Shown: one piece after another, positions 27,526-40,509 of the stretch
How the letters are laid out: every line of letters begins with the position of its first letter
Numbering within the stretch: the first letter of the stretch is position 1
Assembly: GCF_029946005.1 (NCBI RefSeq)
Contig: NZ_JAQSDR010000009.1
Span: 1 to 64,000 of the forward strand
DNA length: 64,000 nucleotides
From: Aquabacterium sp.
GTDB taxonomy: Bacteria > Pseudomonadota > Gammaproteobacteria > Burkholderiales > Burkholderiaceae_C
Direction: 5' to 3'
Made by a program: the position numbers and the translations under genes
The notes under the pieces: generated by a model
What the model saw: the letters and a program-made list of their open reading frames with translations, nothing else
What the model was told of the DNA's origin: nothing
Databases searched by the model: none

Positions 27526-30500
27526 GGGGATGCATTGTCACCCCTGTCGGCCAACTGGCAAAGAACCGACGTCACCTGCTGGATGTCGATGGGCTTGGTC
27601 CAATAGCCTGCAAAACCAGCCGCCTTGGCGCGCGCCACGTCGTCGGGCATGGCGTCGGCTGAGCACATGAAGGCCGGTGCATTTTCCAGCATTGGCAAGG
27701 TGCGCAAGGCGCGAAGCACGTCAAATCCGGACATGCCGGGCAGGTGGGCGTCTAGCACCAGCACGTCGGGCGCCTTGTCGCGGGCCATGGACAAAGCCAT
27801 CTGGCCGTCCTCGGCGATCTCCAGGCTGAGTTGTGGGTAAGGGCGCAAGGCTTCTTCGAACAACATCGCGTTGATGCGGTTGTCTTCAACGTAAAGCACG
27901 TGAAGAGGTGCTTGCTCCGCGCAAGGGGCTTCGCGGGTAGAGTTGGCGACACTGGCGTCGCCATCGGGTTTGTCCATGTGTGTATTGGTTGTGTCATCGG
28001 CTGGTGGCATGACGCCATTCGCAGCCGCTGGCATGACGATGTTGACCCGTGTACCCGAGCCTGGTTGACTTCGAATTTCCATGCTACCCCCCATGGCTTC
28101 GATCAGCGAACGCGTGATGATAAGTCCAAGTCCGGAACCTTCAATGGACGAGGTTTCTCGACCCAGTCGTTCGAAGGGCTGGAACAGCTTGCCCAGTTGT
28201 TGTGGGCTCATGCCCGGCCCGGTGTCGCGGATGACCAGGGCCAAGCTACCGTCGCTGCGAGATTCCGTGTCGAACCAGACCGAACCGCCAGCCTGGTTGT
28301 ACTTGATGGCGTTCGAGCCAATGTTCGTCAAAATTTGCCGCAGGCGCTGACGGTCGGCATCGACCTGGTAGGCGGGGTCCACATCCACCTGCAGGGTGAT
28401 GCCGCGTTGCGAGGCCAGCGGCCCCAGCATGGCGGCGCATTGCTGAACCTCGCCCAGCATGGTCAGGCGCTCGGTCTTGAGGGTCAGGATACCGGCCTCC
28501 ACCTTTTGCAGGTCGAGTACGTCGTTGACCAGGGCCATCAAATGCTGGCTGCCGTGCAGGATCTGGTCCACAAAATTGAGGTGTTGCGATGCGGTGGGGG
28601 CGTTGGCCAATTGCAGCTTCAGCAACTGCGCGAAACCGTTCACCGCATTCAGCGGGGTGCGGATCTCATGGCTCATGCGAGACAGGAACTCGCTCTTGGC
28701 CGCGCTGGCCGCTTCGGCCGACTGCTTTTCGCGCAAGACTTGTTCGGCCCGCTTAATGGGGGTGATGTCCGAATGCGTGCCCACCACGCGCACCGGGTGG
28801 CCCAGTGCATCGCGGCTGACGATCTTGCCGCGCGACAAGATCCACACGTCGTGGCCCCGCTTGTGGCGCATGCGGAACTCGGCTTGAAACAGGCCTTGGT
28901 CATGCTCAAGGTAGGCGCTCAAGGCCGCCACCACGGGAGGCCGATCGTCGGGGTGGATGCGGTCGGTCAGCTCGCTGGCCAGGTCGCTGATCTCGGAATC
29001 TTCGTACCCCAGCATCGCCTTCCAGCGCTGCGAGTAAAAAATTCGGTCGGCGCTGGGGTCCCAGTCCCACACACCGTCGCCCGAGCCTTCCAGCGCGAAC
29101 TTCCAGCGTTCTTCACTCAGGGCCAAAGCCTGGGCGGCTTGCCGTTCCTGCGTGATGTCCCGGAAGGTGGCCACCACCGCGAAAGGTTGCGCCTGGGTGT
29201 TGACGCGCAGCATGTGGCTGCTGATCTGAACCCATACCACCACACCATCGCGGCGGCGCAAGGGGTGAGTGCGATCGTCCTGGCGTTGTCCGGTGTGAAT
29301 GGTTTTGATCACCGGCCATTGTTCACGCGGCAAAGCTTGCCGCAGGTCGTCCGTCAGGAGTTCGTAGGCCAAGGCGTCGCTGGTGTTGAGGTTGACCAGT
29401 TCGTGGGCTTGCACGCCCAGGATCCGGCAACCTGCTTGGTTGACGGCCACCACGCGTCCATCCAGTTGCACCACGATCAGGCCGTCGCTGATGGACGAGG
29501 CCACTGATCGGTACAGCTCTTCGCTGACCCTCAACTTTTCGGCCGCGACCATGCTCTCGGTCATGTCCCGGGTCAGGAAAAGGGTGTGCTTGTCGGGCAT
29601 GGGCGTGAGGCGGGCCTCGAAGTGCCTCACTCCGCTGCCCATTTCCAGGCTGTAGTCAAGCCGCTGTGGCAGGCCGGTGGCATGAGCCTTGGCGATGGCC
29701 TGGGCCTCGCGTTCGGCCAGCTCTGGTGGCACGGCGGCACCAAAGGGCAAGGCGTGTTCTTCGTGAGCCGCTTCGTAGCGGCCTTCATCGTCGATCACAA
29801 ACCAGAGGTCGGGCAGGGCCCTCAGTACCGAGGTCAACCGTGCTTGTGACTCTTCCAGCGCTTTCTGTTGCACGGCAAGAGCGGCAGCATGCCGTTTCGT
29901 TTCGCTGATGCCGATCGAGAAATGCACGACGCTGCCATCTGGCAGGCGTTGCTCCTTGGACAGGACCCAGCCATCATCCAGGCGGATCTCCTGCGGCTCG
30001 GGCTGGTCGAGCAGGCGCATGCGCCAGTCAAAGAAGGCGTCCTCGCGCCCAATGGCATCTGGGTAGAGTCCCTCGGCGATGCGCTTGCGCAGCAAGTCGG
30101 CCCAGAGCATGCCCTCGACGGCGTCCGTGCCCATGCGCCGGCGCCAACTGCTGTTGCTCAGCAAAATGCGCCCGTCCCGACTTCGGATCATCACCCCGGC
30201 GTTGAATGACTCAATGGCTTGCCTGAGCAGCAGGTCGGCCTGGCGGCTTTGCTGTTCCTCATTGATCTGACGGGTGACGTTGCTGCTGGCGCCTCGGTAG
30301 CCCATGAAGCGACCTGCGTGGTTGAACACGGGCGTTCCACTGATGCTGACCGTGATCTGGCCGCGCGGTGTCATGCGGTCTGCGATGGCATGGCTGAAAG
30401 GCTCGCGGCGTGCTCGGGCGGCCAGGAATCGATCCCACGAGGCGCGGGTGTCGTCATCGCGCGGGGTGTAGAGGTCTTTCGCCTTGAGTCCCACTTCGGT

Positions 30501-31127
30501 TGAGGGGTTCAGTCCGGTGTGCTGCATCAGGCTGGCCGACACCCACTGGATGATGCCTTGGTCATTGGTCTCCCACAACCAGTCGCTGCCGGCCAGGCTG
30601 GCGGTGCGGACCCGGGCCTCCATCTTGCGAAAGCGTTGGGTGCTCAGCCGGGCTTCGACCAGGGCGCCGGCGGTCAGGGCGAGGTCTTGCAGGCTTTGCA
30701 GTTGCAGGGCCGACAATTCGCGCGGTTGTGGGGCCAGCACGCAGACCGTGCCCAAGGCTTGGCCTTGCACCATCAAAGGAACGCCCGCGTAAAAGCGGGC
30801 GTGAGGGGGGCCGGTGACCCATGCGTTGTTCTTGAATCGCGGGTCATCCTGTGCATCGGGGATGACCAGCGCATCGCCTTGGCAAATGGTGGCGGCGCAA
30901 AAGGCGTCCAGCCGCGAGAACTGGCGTTGCTCGATCCCGATGCGGGCCATGGCCCAAAGGCGGTGGCTGTCGATCAGGTTGATCATGGCCACTGGGCAGT
31001 CCATCTGGGCGACCAGCAGGCGCACCAAAGCGTCGAACGCAGGGTCGACCTCGGAGTCCAGCAGCTTGCTGGCGCTCAACAGCGCTAGGCGCGCGGATTC
31101 ATCGGATGGAACTGCATTGAGGGTCAT
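27522..31127 (-). CDS. Large hybrid sensor histidine kinase (GAF, multiple PAS, HisKA, HATPase, REC)
   Basis: A 1201-residue soluble-type sensor. In order: a GAF domain (about 15-160, LLSASKLLDSEVD to the CVLAPQPRELSALQ region), four to five PAS/PAC repeats (about 165-800), HisKA with the phospho-accepting histidine in RMSHEIRTPLNAV (about 820-885), HATPase_c with NIGSNAIKYNQ, DTGPGMS and EGSGLGLI (about 930-1040), and a REC domain from about 1075 with LVLDAHLPGMSG. No transmembrane helix is obvious. ATG 31127 is the chosen start; the open frame extends to 31160. Sensed signal and output partner are unknown, as no response regulator gene adjoins. Confidence 0.93.
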   Translation of the reverse strand: MTLNAVPSDESARLALLSASKLLDSEVDPAFDALVRLLVAQMDCPVAMINLIDSHRLWAMARIGIEQRQFSRLDAFCAATICQGDALVIPDAQDDPRFKNNAWVTGPPHARFYAGVPLMVQGQALGTVCVLAPQPRELSALQLQSLQDLALTAGALVEARLSTQRFRKMEARVRTASLAGSDWLWETNDQGIIQWVSASLMQHTGLNPSTEVGLKAKDLYTPRDDDTRASWDRFLAARARREPFSHAIADRMTPRGQITVSISGTPVFNHAGRFMGYRGASSNVTRQINEEQQSRQADLLLRQAIESFNAGVMIRSRDGRILLSNSSWRRRMGTDAVEGMLWADLLRKRIAEGLYPDAIGREDAFFDWRMRLLDQPEPQEIRLDDGWVLSKEQRLPDGSVVHFSIGISETKRHAAALAVQQKALEESQARLTSVLRALPDLWFVIDDEGRYEAAHEEHALPFGAAVPPELAEREAQAIAKAHATGLPQRLDYSLEMGSGVRHFEARLTPMPDKHTLFLTRDMTESMVAAEKLRVSEELYRSVASSISDGLIVVQLDGRVVAVNQAGCRILGVQAHELVNLNTSDALAYELLTDDLRQALPREQWPVIKTIHTGQRQDDRTHPLRRRDGVVVWVQISSHMLRVNTQAQPFAVVATFRDITQERQAAQALALSEERWKFALEGSGDGVWDWDPSADRIFYSQRWKAMLGYEDSEISDLASELTDRIHPDDRPPVVAALSAYLEHDQGLFQAEFRMRHKRGHDVWILSRGKIVSRDALGHPVRVVGTHSDITPIKRAEQVLREKQSAEAASAAKSEFLSRMSHEIRTPLNAVNGFAQLLKLQLANAPTASQHLNFVDQILHGSQHLMALVNDVLDLQKVEAGILTLKTERLTMLGEVQQCAAMLGPLASQRGITLQVDVDPAYQVDADRQRLRQILTNIGSNAIKYNQAGGSVWFDTESRSDGSLALVIRDTGPGMSPQQLGKLFQPFERLGRETSSIEGSGLGLIITRSLIEAMGGSMEIRSQPGSGTRVNIVMPAAANGVMPPADDTTNTHMDKPDGDASVANSTREAPCAEQAPLHVLYVEDNRINAMLFEEALRPYPQLSLEIAEDGQMALSMARDKAPDVLVLDAHLPGMSGFDVLRALRTLPMLENAPAFMCSADAMPDDVARAKAAGFAGYWTKPIDIQQVTSVLCQLADRGDNASP

Positions 31128-31193
31128 GCGGTCGTCATGGGTGGGACGGCAACGAATCACTCTAACCCATGCGTGACTGGATGTGTCTAAGCG

Positions 31194-32132
31194 TCACCAC
31201 TGAGGCAAAGTGTCAGAAAAGCTCAACACTTCAAAATGAATTTGGGTCGCGGTGGTATCCGTGGGGGGAGACCCCATGCAGATCACCCCGCTCCCGTGCA
31301 AGGTGCAGGTGCCGCGGCGCAGGGTCAGGATCTGGTCGTCGTGGTCGAACTTGACGTGCGTGCCGTTGTAGCTGAGGTCGCTCAGGTAGATGTGGCCGCT
31401 GTGAGATTCGATGCGCACGTGCGAACGGGAAACCCTCGCATCGCTGACGCAGAACGAGGCCTGGGGGCTGCGGCCCAATGTCAGCGGCATGCTGGCGGTC
31501 GAGAAGATGCGTTCGGTGCCCAGCCAGGTCAGCCGCACACCGTCGGGCATGTCGGTGCTTTCAGCGCCCATCATCATGGTCGATTCGGTGTCGCCGAATT
31601 TTCGGCTTTCCATGCGCAGCACCGGCACGGGCTCCTTGCGGCCACGCAGGTGCAGGCGGTCAATGCTGCGAAAGCGCTCCTGCTGGTCAGAGGGCAACTC
31701 ACGGATCAAGGGGCCTGTGGCGAGGGTTTCGTTGTCTCCGGCCAGGTCGATCAGGCGGGCGGCCACGTTGACGGCATCGCCAAAGCAGTCGCTGTCCACC
31801 TCTACGATTTCTCCCCAGGCCAGGGCCACTTTCATCTTCAGGGCAGTGGCCTTGCTGGGCAGGCCGTCGCGGGGCAGGGGGGCCAGGCGCTCCAGCGAGT
31901 CTTGGGCGCTGGCGGCGGCTTCGACGGATCGCTCAGCGTCGTCAAACACGGCCATCAGGCCATCGCCCAGGGTCTTGACGACTCGTCCACCACCCTTGGC
32001 CACGATCTGCCCCAGCATGGCCAGGCTGTGCGTGACCACCGTGGCGGCTTCCTTGTTGCCAAGGCGCAAATACAAGGCCGTGCTGCCGCGCAAATCGGCA
32101 AACATGACGGCACATTCCTTGGTGGTTCCCAT
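31194..32132 (-). CDS. Class III adenylate/guanylate cyclase-FHA fusion protein
   Basis: A 312-residue protein. The N-terminal class III cyclase domain (about 1-170) has the metal-binding aspartates in VMFADLRGSTALY and TLGDGLMAVF, and the transition-state pair in FGDAVNVAARL. The C-terminal FHA domain (about 200-310) has LGRSPQAS, RVSRSHV and SYNGTHV, so phosphothreonine binding is plausible. Substrate base (ATP or GTP) cannot be decided. It lies 62 bases after the lipase and 66 bases before the kinase on the same strand. FHA modules commonly link to Ser/Thr kinase/phosphatase signalling; a PP2C gene is elsewhere at 51157-51924. Confidence 0.88.
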   Translation of the reverse strand: MGTTKECAVMFADLRGSTALYLRLGNKEAATVVTHSLAMLGQIVAKGGGRVVKTLGDGLMAVFDDAERSVEAAASAQDSLERLAPLPRDGLPSKATALKMKVALAWGEIVEVDSDCFGDAVNVAARLIDLAGDNETLATGPLIRELPSDQQERFRSIDRLHLRGRKEPVPVLRMESRKFGDTESTMMMGAESTDMPDGVRLTWLGTERIFSTASMPLTLGRSPQASFCVSDARVSRSHVRIESHSGHIYLSDLSYNGTHVKFDHDDQILTLRRGTCTLHGSGVICMGSPPTDTTATQIHFEVLSFSDTLPQW

Positions 32133-32194
32133 AGCTCGGTATGTTGGCTCAGGTGCTCAGGCTGTGGTGTGAAAAATCACACGGTTTTTGAGGC

Positions 32195-33019
32195 CTATTC
32201 GATGGCATGCCTTGCGCTCGGCATCCGGTCAATGTAGTTGACTGGCGCGTGATCCGCCAGCAGAGCCGGTGGAGTGGTGCGCCAGGCCAACGGATTGACG
32301 AGGGCGCAGGGGCTCCGAGGGGCGGTCAACCGCACTTCCTGGCCCACGTGGCGGAAGCCCATGATGGCTGGCGGGAGCATGGACACCACGTCGAGGTCGT
32401 CCACCACCCGGTGGATGGTCAGGTGTTGGATTGATCGCGCAAAAGCAGGATTGCCCGCGCGGGGCGCGCCAAAGTTGTAGACGGCCTTGGGAGCCCTGCG
32501 GGCAGCGGCCAGGGTCGCCAGGGCGCCGCCCAAACTGTGGCCGGTGTAGAAGATCGGACAGTCCAGCGTAGCCAGTTCGGCCTCGACTTGCGGCCAGATC
32601 GAGTCCAGAGCGCGCCTGAATCCCAAGTGCAGACCGGGTTTGTGCCACATCAGGAACTGCAGGCCCACGGTGATGTCGGTGAGCCTGTCGTTTGGGCTGT
32701 CGGTGCCGCGAAACACCAGCACGGCGAAAAGGGTGGGCGAGGCTGAAGTCACCAGCATGGCCTGCGTATCGGTTCTGTCGCACAGGAAAAAGCGTTGTTG
32801 CCGCAAGCCCACTTTGTCCAAAAAGTTTTGCCGAGTTGGCGAGGGTGGGGGCGTGCTTTCCTCGATGTCGTGGCGATAGACCAGGCGACTCAACTCAGCC
32901 AGCCACAGGGCGTTGCCTTCGACATACGCGCTGGTGGTCGGATCGAAGGCGGGCAAGGCCACGCGCGTGAAAAAATCGGTGGCGTCGCCGGGGCGCAGCA
33001 CGTCTTGCCAGGTGGTCAT
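32195..33019 (-). CDS. Class 3 lipase family protein
   Basis: A 274-residue alpha/beta hydrolase. The serine-nucleophile elbow is YTGHSLGGALATLAA near residue 148; VLVFRGTDS near 98 is the oxyanion-hole strand of the class 3 lipase family. DDLDVVSMLPP near 200 holds a likely catalytic Asp. No signal peptide is seen, so a cytoplasmic or membrane-associated enzyme is suggested. ATG 33019 is chosen; the open frame reaches to 33091 inside the rpoD terminator hairpin and is not convincing. Substrate is unknown. Confidence 0.85.
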   Translation of the reverse strand: MTTWQDVLRPGDATDFFTRVALPAFDPTTSAYVEGNALWLAELSRLVYRHDIEESTPPPSPTRQNFLDKVGLRQQRFFLCDRTDTQAMLVTSASPTLFAVLVFRGTDSPNDRLTDITVGLQFLMWHKPGLHLGFRRALDSIWPQVEAELATLDCPIFYTGHSLGGALATLAAARRAPKAVYNFGAPRAGNPAFARSIQHLTIHRVVDDLDVVSMLPPAIMGFRHVGQEVRLTAPRSPCALVNPLAWRTTPPALLADHAPVNYIDRMPSARHAIE

Positions 33020-33058
33020 CGGTATCGTCTGTGGGGGGAGAGAAAGAAGGACGCCATG

Positions 33059-33085
33059 AAAAATGCCCGGGCGTACCGGGCATTT
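33059..33085 (-). terminator. Intrinsic terminator of rpoD
   Basis: A perfect ten-base-pair stem (AAATGCCCGG and CCGGGCATTT) with a five-base loop, lying 33 bases beyond the rpoD stop on the minus strand and followed by two further T residues. It separates rpoD from the downstream lipase gene. Confidence 0.85.
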
Positions 33086-33117
33086 GGTCAAACTGGCTCA
33101 GCCGTGGTCCGGATGGA

Positions 33118-35361
<2,244 letters not shown>

Positions 35362-35477
35362 GCGGATCCTCGAAAGATGGGCTGGGGGCTTGTCGAACCC
35401 TCCATTATCCGTCATGCGGAGGGTTGCGTCAAAAATAGTCATGCTGGCGGTGTGCCACATGACTGGCGAATCGACTG

Positions 35478-37541
35478 CTAGGAGGCAGAAGTGGGGCGCA
35501 TTCGGCTGATTTCAAGCTTGAGCGTTAGCGACTGGCGAATCAATTCGATCTTTCTGGCCTCGGCACTGTCGGAGAGTTCTCCGGATTGGGTCAGCAGTTC
35601 CAATTCGTCCTGCATGGCCTGCAATTGCAGGTGCTTGATCTGGCCCAGCAACTCGTCCAGCGACTCCTGTCCTGTCAACACGTCGTGAAAATTGGTGATG
35701 CGCTCGGCCAGCGCCGAAAAACCGGGGTCTAGCTCGATGGAATCATCTTGGCTGGGGCTGTCGTCGTCGCCCAGGGTGGCGTGGCGCATGCGGTCGACCA
35801 ATTCCTGCGCACCGATGGCGCCCTGGTCGTGCACCAGGCGGTCCAGCCAGCGGAAGAAGTGACCATAGACGGCGGGTTGTTCGCACAGCAGGTCGTGGGC
35901 CGAGGCGGGGACTTGGTCCCAGAAGTCGCTGCGGGCGATCATCAGCCAGACGATGCGGTCCAAAGGCCGGGCGGCCTGGGGCAGGGGGCGGCGGTCAATG
36001 ACCGGGCTGCCCTTGCGTTGCCAGCGGCTGTTGCCGCCGCCATCCCAGTTTTTTTTCCATTCGCGCTTGCCGCCACCCCACTTTGATTTCGGGGCGCCAT
36101 CGTCGCCATGGCCCTGGTAGGTCTGTTCTGGCGCGGGCTCTCCGGTGTAGCTGTTGTCCCAGGGCTGTGAGTGATCGCCATCACGATGCTCCTGGTAGGG
36201 CTTCCTGGCGGATTGCTTTGGCTCGGCAAGCGCAGTCAGGCGTCGGCGGATTTCTTCAGGGGCGGTGCGCCCCATGGCGGCCAACTCGTCGGCGATTTGG
36301 CCTCGCAGGGCGCCGTCGGGCAATTGGCCAATCAAGGGCAGGGCCTGGGCTTGCAAGCGGGCGCGGCCTTCGGCGGTGTTCAAGTCGCAGTCGCCTTTGG
36401 CGTGTTCCAGCAACTGTCGTGACAGGGGCACGGCTTGCTGAACACAGGCTTCAAACGCCTCGGGGCCGAACTCGCGGATGTAGGAGTCGGGGTCGTGCTC
36501 GGCGGGCAGGAAAAGGAAGCTGATGCGGCGGGTGTCGCTGGCAAAGGGCAGAGCGGCTTCCAGGGCCCGACCGGCGGCGCGGCGTCCAGCGCCGTCGCCG
36601 TCAAAGCTGAACACGACTTGTTCGGTGAAGCGGAACAGCTTTTGCACATGCTCGGCCGAGCAGGCTGTGCCCAGGGTGGCCACGGCATTGCCAAAGCCCC
36701 ATTGGGCCAAGGCCACCACATCCATGTAGCCTTCGGTGACCAGGGCGTAGCCTTTGGTGCGCAAGGCACTGCGGCCTTCATACAGGCCGTAAAGCTCGCG
36801 GCCCTTGATGAAGACGGGAGTTTCGGGGGAGTTCAGGTACTTGGGCTCGCCCTTGTCCAACACCCGGCCGCCAAAGCCGATGACCTCGCCTTGCGGGTTG
36901 CGGATCGGGAACATGATCCGGTCGCGAAAACGGTCGTAGCGTTTGGCTTCGCCATCGGTTCGCGTCTCACCATCGTCGGGGGTGATGACCAGGCCCGCTT
37001 CAACCAGCAAGGGGTCGTCGTATTTGGGGTAGACGCTGGCCAGGCCGCGCCAGTTGTCGGGGGCATAGCCCATGCCGAAGCGCGCAGCGATCTCACCGGT
37101 CAGACCTCGCGCCTTGAGGTAGGCCACGGCCCTGGGCGTGCTTTTCAGCTGTTGGCGCCAGTGCTGGGTGGCTTTGGCCATCACCTCGGTGAGCGAGGTC
37201 TGCTTTTCCTTCTGGGCCTTGGCCTTTTCACGGTCTTCGGGCTTGCTGTCGTCATCGGGCACGGGCATGCCCTGGATCTGGGCCAGGTCCTTCACGGCCT
37301 CCACAAAGCCCAGGCCGGTGTTCTCCATCAGGAAGCCGACGGCATTGCCGTGCACGCCGCAGCCAAAGCAATGGTAGGTCTGGCGGCTGGGGCTGACGAT
37401 GAAGCTGGGCGATTTCTCGCCATGGAATGGGCACAGGCCCTTGAAGTTGATCCCGGCCTTTTTCAAGGTGACGTAGCGGCCCACCACCTCGACGATGTCG
37501 GTGCGGGCCAGCAGGTCTTGGATGAATGACGGTGGGATCAC
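35478..37541 (-). CDS. dnaG: DNA primase
   Basis: Makes RNA primers at the replication fork. The 687-residue protein has the N-terminal CHC2 zinc ribbon (CPFHGEKSP and [10 protein letters not shown], residues 37-63), the RNA polymerase/TOPRIM catalytic domain with [11 protein letters not shown] near 265 and [13 protein letters not shown] near 308, and a C-terminal DnaB-interaction domain (after about 525) reached by a Gln/Gly/Lys-rich linker at about 440-515. The start is GTG; it gives [19 protein letters not shown], which is the usual DnaG N-terminus. No rpsU lies immediately before it, as it does in many proteobacteria. Confidence 0.97.
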   Translation of the reverse strand: MIPPSFIQDLLARTDIVEVVGRYVTLKKAGINFKGLCPFHGEKSPSFIVSPSRQTYHCFGCGVHGNAVGFLMENTGLGFVEAVKDLAQIQGMPVPDDDSKPEDREKAKAQKEKQTSLTEVMAKATQHWRQQLKSTPRAVAYLKARGLTGEIAARFGMGYAPDNWRGLASVYPKYDDPLLVEAGLVITPDDGETRTDGEAKRYDRFRDRIMFPIRNPQGEVIGFGGRVLDKGEPKYLNSPETPVFIKGRELYGLYEGRSALRTKGYALVTEGYMDVVALAQWGFGNAVATLGTACSAEHVQKLFRFTEQVVFSFDGDGAGRRAAGRALEAALPFASDTRRISFLFLPAEHDPDSYIREFGPEAFEACVQQAVPLSRQLLEHAKGDCDLNTAEGRARLQAQALPLIGQLPDGALRGQIADELAAMGRTAPEEIRRRLTALAEPKQSARKPYQEHRDGDHSQPWDNSYTGEPAPEQTYQGHGDDGAPKSKWGGGKREWKKNWDGGGNSRWQRKGSPVIDRRPLPQAARPLDRIVWLMIARSDFWDQVPASAHDLLCEQPAVYGHFFRWLDRLVHDQGAIGAQELVDRMRHATLGDDDSPSQDDSIELDPGFSALAERITNFHDVLTGQESLDELLGQIKHLQLQAMQDELELLTQSGELSDSAEARKIELIRQSLTLKLEISRMRPTSAS

Positions 37542-37568
37542 AAGCTGAAGACTTCGGTCTCAATGAGT

Positions 37569-37612
37569 CAAAAAACACAACGGCCCCGACGCTGGGATAG
37601 CGAGGGGGCCGT
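37569..37612 (-). terminator. Intrinsic terminator of adk
   Basis: An eight-base-pair stem, ACGGCCCC with GGGGCCGT, with a partly paired 17-base loop, followed on the minus strand by a TGTGTTTTTT run. It lies between the adk stop (37648) and the dnaG start (37541). Confidence 0.8.
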
Positions 37613-37647
37613 GGGCCAAGCCGGTGAGGGCTGTGACGGGTTCTGGC

Positions 37648-38397
<750 letters not shown>

Positions 38398-39159
38398 TCA
38401 AGTTCTACCCTCGAACAGGGCGCGAACACGGGCCAGATCTTCGGGGGTATCCACCCCAGGACCGGGTGGGGTCAGGGCCACATGAACCGCGATGCGTTCG
38501 CCATGCCAAAGCACGCGCAATTGCTCCAGCGATTCGACCGCTTCCAGGGGGCTGGGGGGCAGTTGCGGATAGCGGCGCAGGAAGCCCGCGCGGTAACCGT
38601 AGATGCCGATGTGGCGCAATGGGGCGCCCGCGCCAGTGGCAGGGTGCCCCGGCGCGGGCGCATCGCGCCACCAGGGGATCGGTGCGCGCGAAAAATACAA
38701 GGCACGCCCCATGGCATCGGTGACCACCTTGACCACGTTGGGACTGCCAAACTGGCTGGCATCGTCGATGGGATGGGCGGCCGTGCTGACCACGCAATCG
38801 GGGCGCTGGTCGAGCTGGTCCGCGCAGGCGTTGATCAGTTCGGGGTCGATCAGCGGCTCATCGCCCTGCACGTTGACCACGGCATCATCGCCATCCAGGC
38901 CCAATTGCACACAGGCCTCGGCCAGCCGGTCGCTGCCGGTGGGGTGGTCGGCCCGGGTCAGCACGACCCGCACGCCGTGGGCTTCGCATGCCGCGGCCAC
39001 TTCAGGTGAATCCGTGGCCACCACGACCTGGCTGGCCCGGCTCTGGGCGGCGCGTTGCGCCACGCGCACGATCATCGGCAGGCCGGCGAGGTCGGCCAAC
39101 GGCTTATTGGGCAGGCGGGTCGAGGCCAGCCGCGCCGGGATCAGCACCGAAAAGCCCAT
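38398..39159 (-). CDS. kdsB: 3-deoxy-manno-octulosonate cytidylyltransferase
   Basis: Activates Kdo as CMP-Kdo for lipopolysaccharide inner core synthesis. 253 residues with the nucleotidyl-transferase motif [17 protein letters not shown] at the start, the [11 protein letters not shown] motif near 95 and the [13 protein letters not shown] segment near 200, all as expected. ATG 39159 is one base away from the stop of the small Trm112-like gene, so the two are co-translated. Part of a lipid A/LPS gene run with lpxK. Confidence 0.96.
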   Translation of the reverse strand: MGFSVLIPARLASTRLPNKPLADLAGLPMIVRVAQRAAQSRASQVVVATDSPEVAAACEAHGVRVVLTRADHPTGSDRLAEACVQLGLDGDDAVVNVQGDEPLIDPELINACADQLDQRPDCVVSTAAHPIDDASQFGSPNVVKVVTDAMGRALYFSRAPIPWWRDAPAPGHPATGAGAPLRHIGIYGYRAGFLRRYPQLPPSPLEAVESLEQLRVLWHGERIAVHVALTPPGPGVDTPEDLARVRALFEGRT

Positions 39160-39160
39160 G

Positions 39161-39400
39161 TCAGGCTGCGCCCGCGTCGTGGGCCGCACCAGGCTGGCCG
39201 GTCAGCAAAGCGGCGTTGGGGATGGGATCGTCGTGGTCTTCCACCGGCTGGGCTTCGCTTTCCAGCATGACCGGGATGCCGTCGCGGATGGGATAAGCCA
39301 GCCGATCGGCTGCGCAGATCAGGGCCTGGCCTTGTGGCTTGCGGTGCAGCGGGCCTTTGCACAGTGGGCAGACCAGCAGTTCGATGAGTCGAGTGTCCAT
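39161..39400 (-). CDS. Trm112/YcaR-family small zinc-ribbon-like protein
   Basis: A 79-residue protein. The N-terminal half carries the first zinc-ribbon pair CPLC near residues 11-14 and the family signature [17 protein letters not shown] near 35-51; the C-terminal 28 residues are not conserved. YcaR (UPF0434) proteins sit between lpxK and kdsB in many proteobacteria, as here, but their molecular function is not established. It is placed 16 bases after the lpxK stop. Confidence 0.9.
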   Translation of the reverse strand: MDTRLIELLVCPLCKGPLHRKPQGQALICAADRLAYPIRDGIPVMLESEAQPVEDHDDPIPNAALLTGQPGAAHDAGAA

Positions 39401-39416
39401 CGGGGTGAGTTTTCCG

Positions 39417-40481
39417 TTAAAGGTGAGGGCAGGGCAGGCGTGCCAGCGCCGAGTCGATCGCTTGCCAGAAGCTGGGCTCAGGCCTGAAGTCTAGGGCCGC
39501 CACCCACACTTGCGTGCTCGGGCGTTCCTGGCGCACTCGCTCAGGCCTCATTTTGACGGCGTCTTTCTCGGTCACGATGACGTGGGCGATGCCTTCTGGC
39601 CAAGGCAAGGTGGTGTAGGGATCATGGTCGTCGCAGGCCACGGGGTGCGTGTTGAAGCCCAAGGCTGCGAGTCGGTCGAAAAACTTGGGGGGGTGGGCGA
39701 TGCCGGCGACGGCCCAGGCGCCGTCACGGGGTGGCTGCAGGCTGGCATCGCCCGCCTCGCCTGACCACCATTGACCCAGTGGCTGCATGGGCGACATGCC
39801 GCGCTGCGCCAAGTGGCCCTTCAAGGATGTGGTGGGTTGCGCTGCGTTGTACAAAACAATGGGCGCGGCCACGAGTGATGCGGGGGCCATGGGGGCGATG
39901 GGTTCGCGCAAAGGCCCCGCAGGCAGCAGCCAGCCATTGCTGGCACCACGTTCGTCAAACACCACGACTTCGATCTGGCGGGCCAGGCGCAAATGCTGCA
40001 GGCCGTCGTCGCAGACCAGGATGTCGATGTCCGGGCGGGCCCTGCGCAAAGCGAGTCCACCCGCGACACGATCGCGGCCGACCATCACCGGCACGTGGGT
40101 GCGCCGCCAGATCAGCAGGGGTTCGTCCCCCACCTCGGCAGCGCTCAACTGGTCTGCTGAAGACTGGTTGATGAGGGTGAAGGGGGGGGCGTCCGCCGCG
40201 CGCTTGTAGCCCCGCGTGAGCACCCCCGGATGCCAACCGCCTTGCTGCAGGTGCTGGACGATGGCGATTGTGGCCGGGGTCTTGCCGGCACCGCCCACAA
40301 TCCGGTTGCCCACGACGAGCACGGGCAGACCTGGAGATTCGGCCTTCATCAGGCCCAGGCGGTACGCTTGTCTTCGCAAGGTGACCAGCAGCCACATCAA
40401 CGCAGACACGGGCCACAGCAAGACCGGCAAGGCGCCGCGCGATGACCAACTGCGAACGATTCGCTGCGTGATGGAAGCCAT
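39417..40481 (-). CDS. lpxK: Tetraacyldisaccharide 4'-kinase
   Basis: Phosphorylates the 4' position of the lipid A disaccharide at the inner membrane. The 354-residue protein has an N-terminal hydrophobic segment ([15 protein letters not shown]) and the P-loop [17 protein letters not shown] near 62, then the DDGLQH motif near 160. A TTG at 40484 is also in frame; I chose ATG 40481. It starts 28 bases after the exbD stop and ends a few bases before the Trm112-like gene. Confidence 0.95.
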   Translation of the reverse strand: MASITQRIVRSWSSRGALPVLLWPVSALMWLLVTLRRQAYRLGLMKAESPGLPVLVVGNRIVGGAGKTPATIAIVQHLQQGGWHPGVLTRGYKRAADAPPFTLINQSSADQLSAAEVGDEPLLIWRRTHVPVMVGRDRVAGGLALRRARPDIDILVCDDGLQHLRLARQIEVVVFDERGASNGWLLPAGPLREPIAPMAPASLVAAPIVLYNAAQPTTSLKGHLAQRGMSPMQPLGQWWSGEAGDASLQPPRDGAWAVAGIAHPPKFFDRLAALGFNTHPVACDDHDPYTTLPWPEGIAHVIVTEKDAVKMRPERVRQERPSTQVWVAALDFRPEPSFWQAIDSALARLPCPHL

Positions 40482-40509
40482 CAACAGAAGGCGGGCGTGT
40501 GAATGCTGA

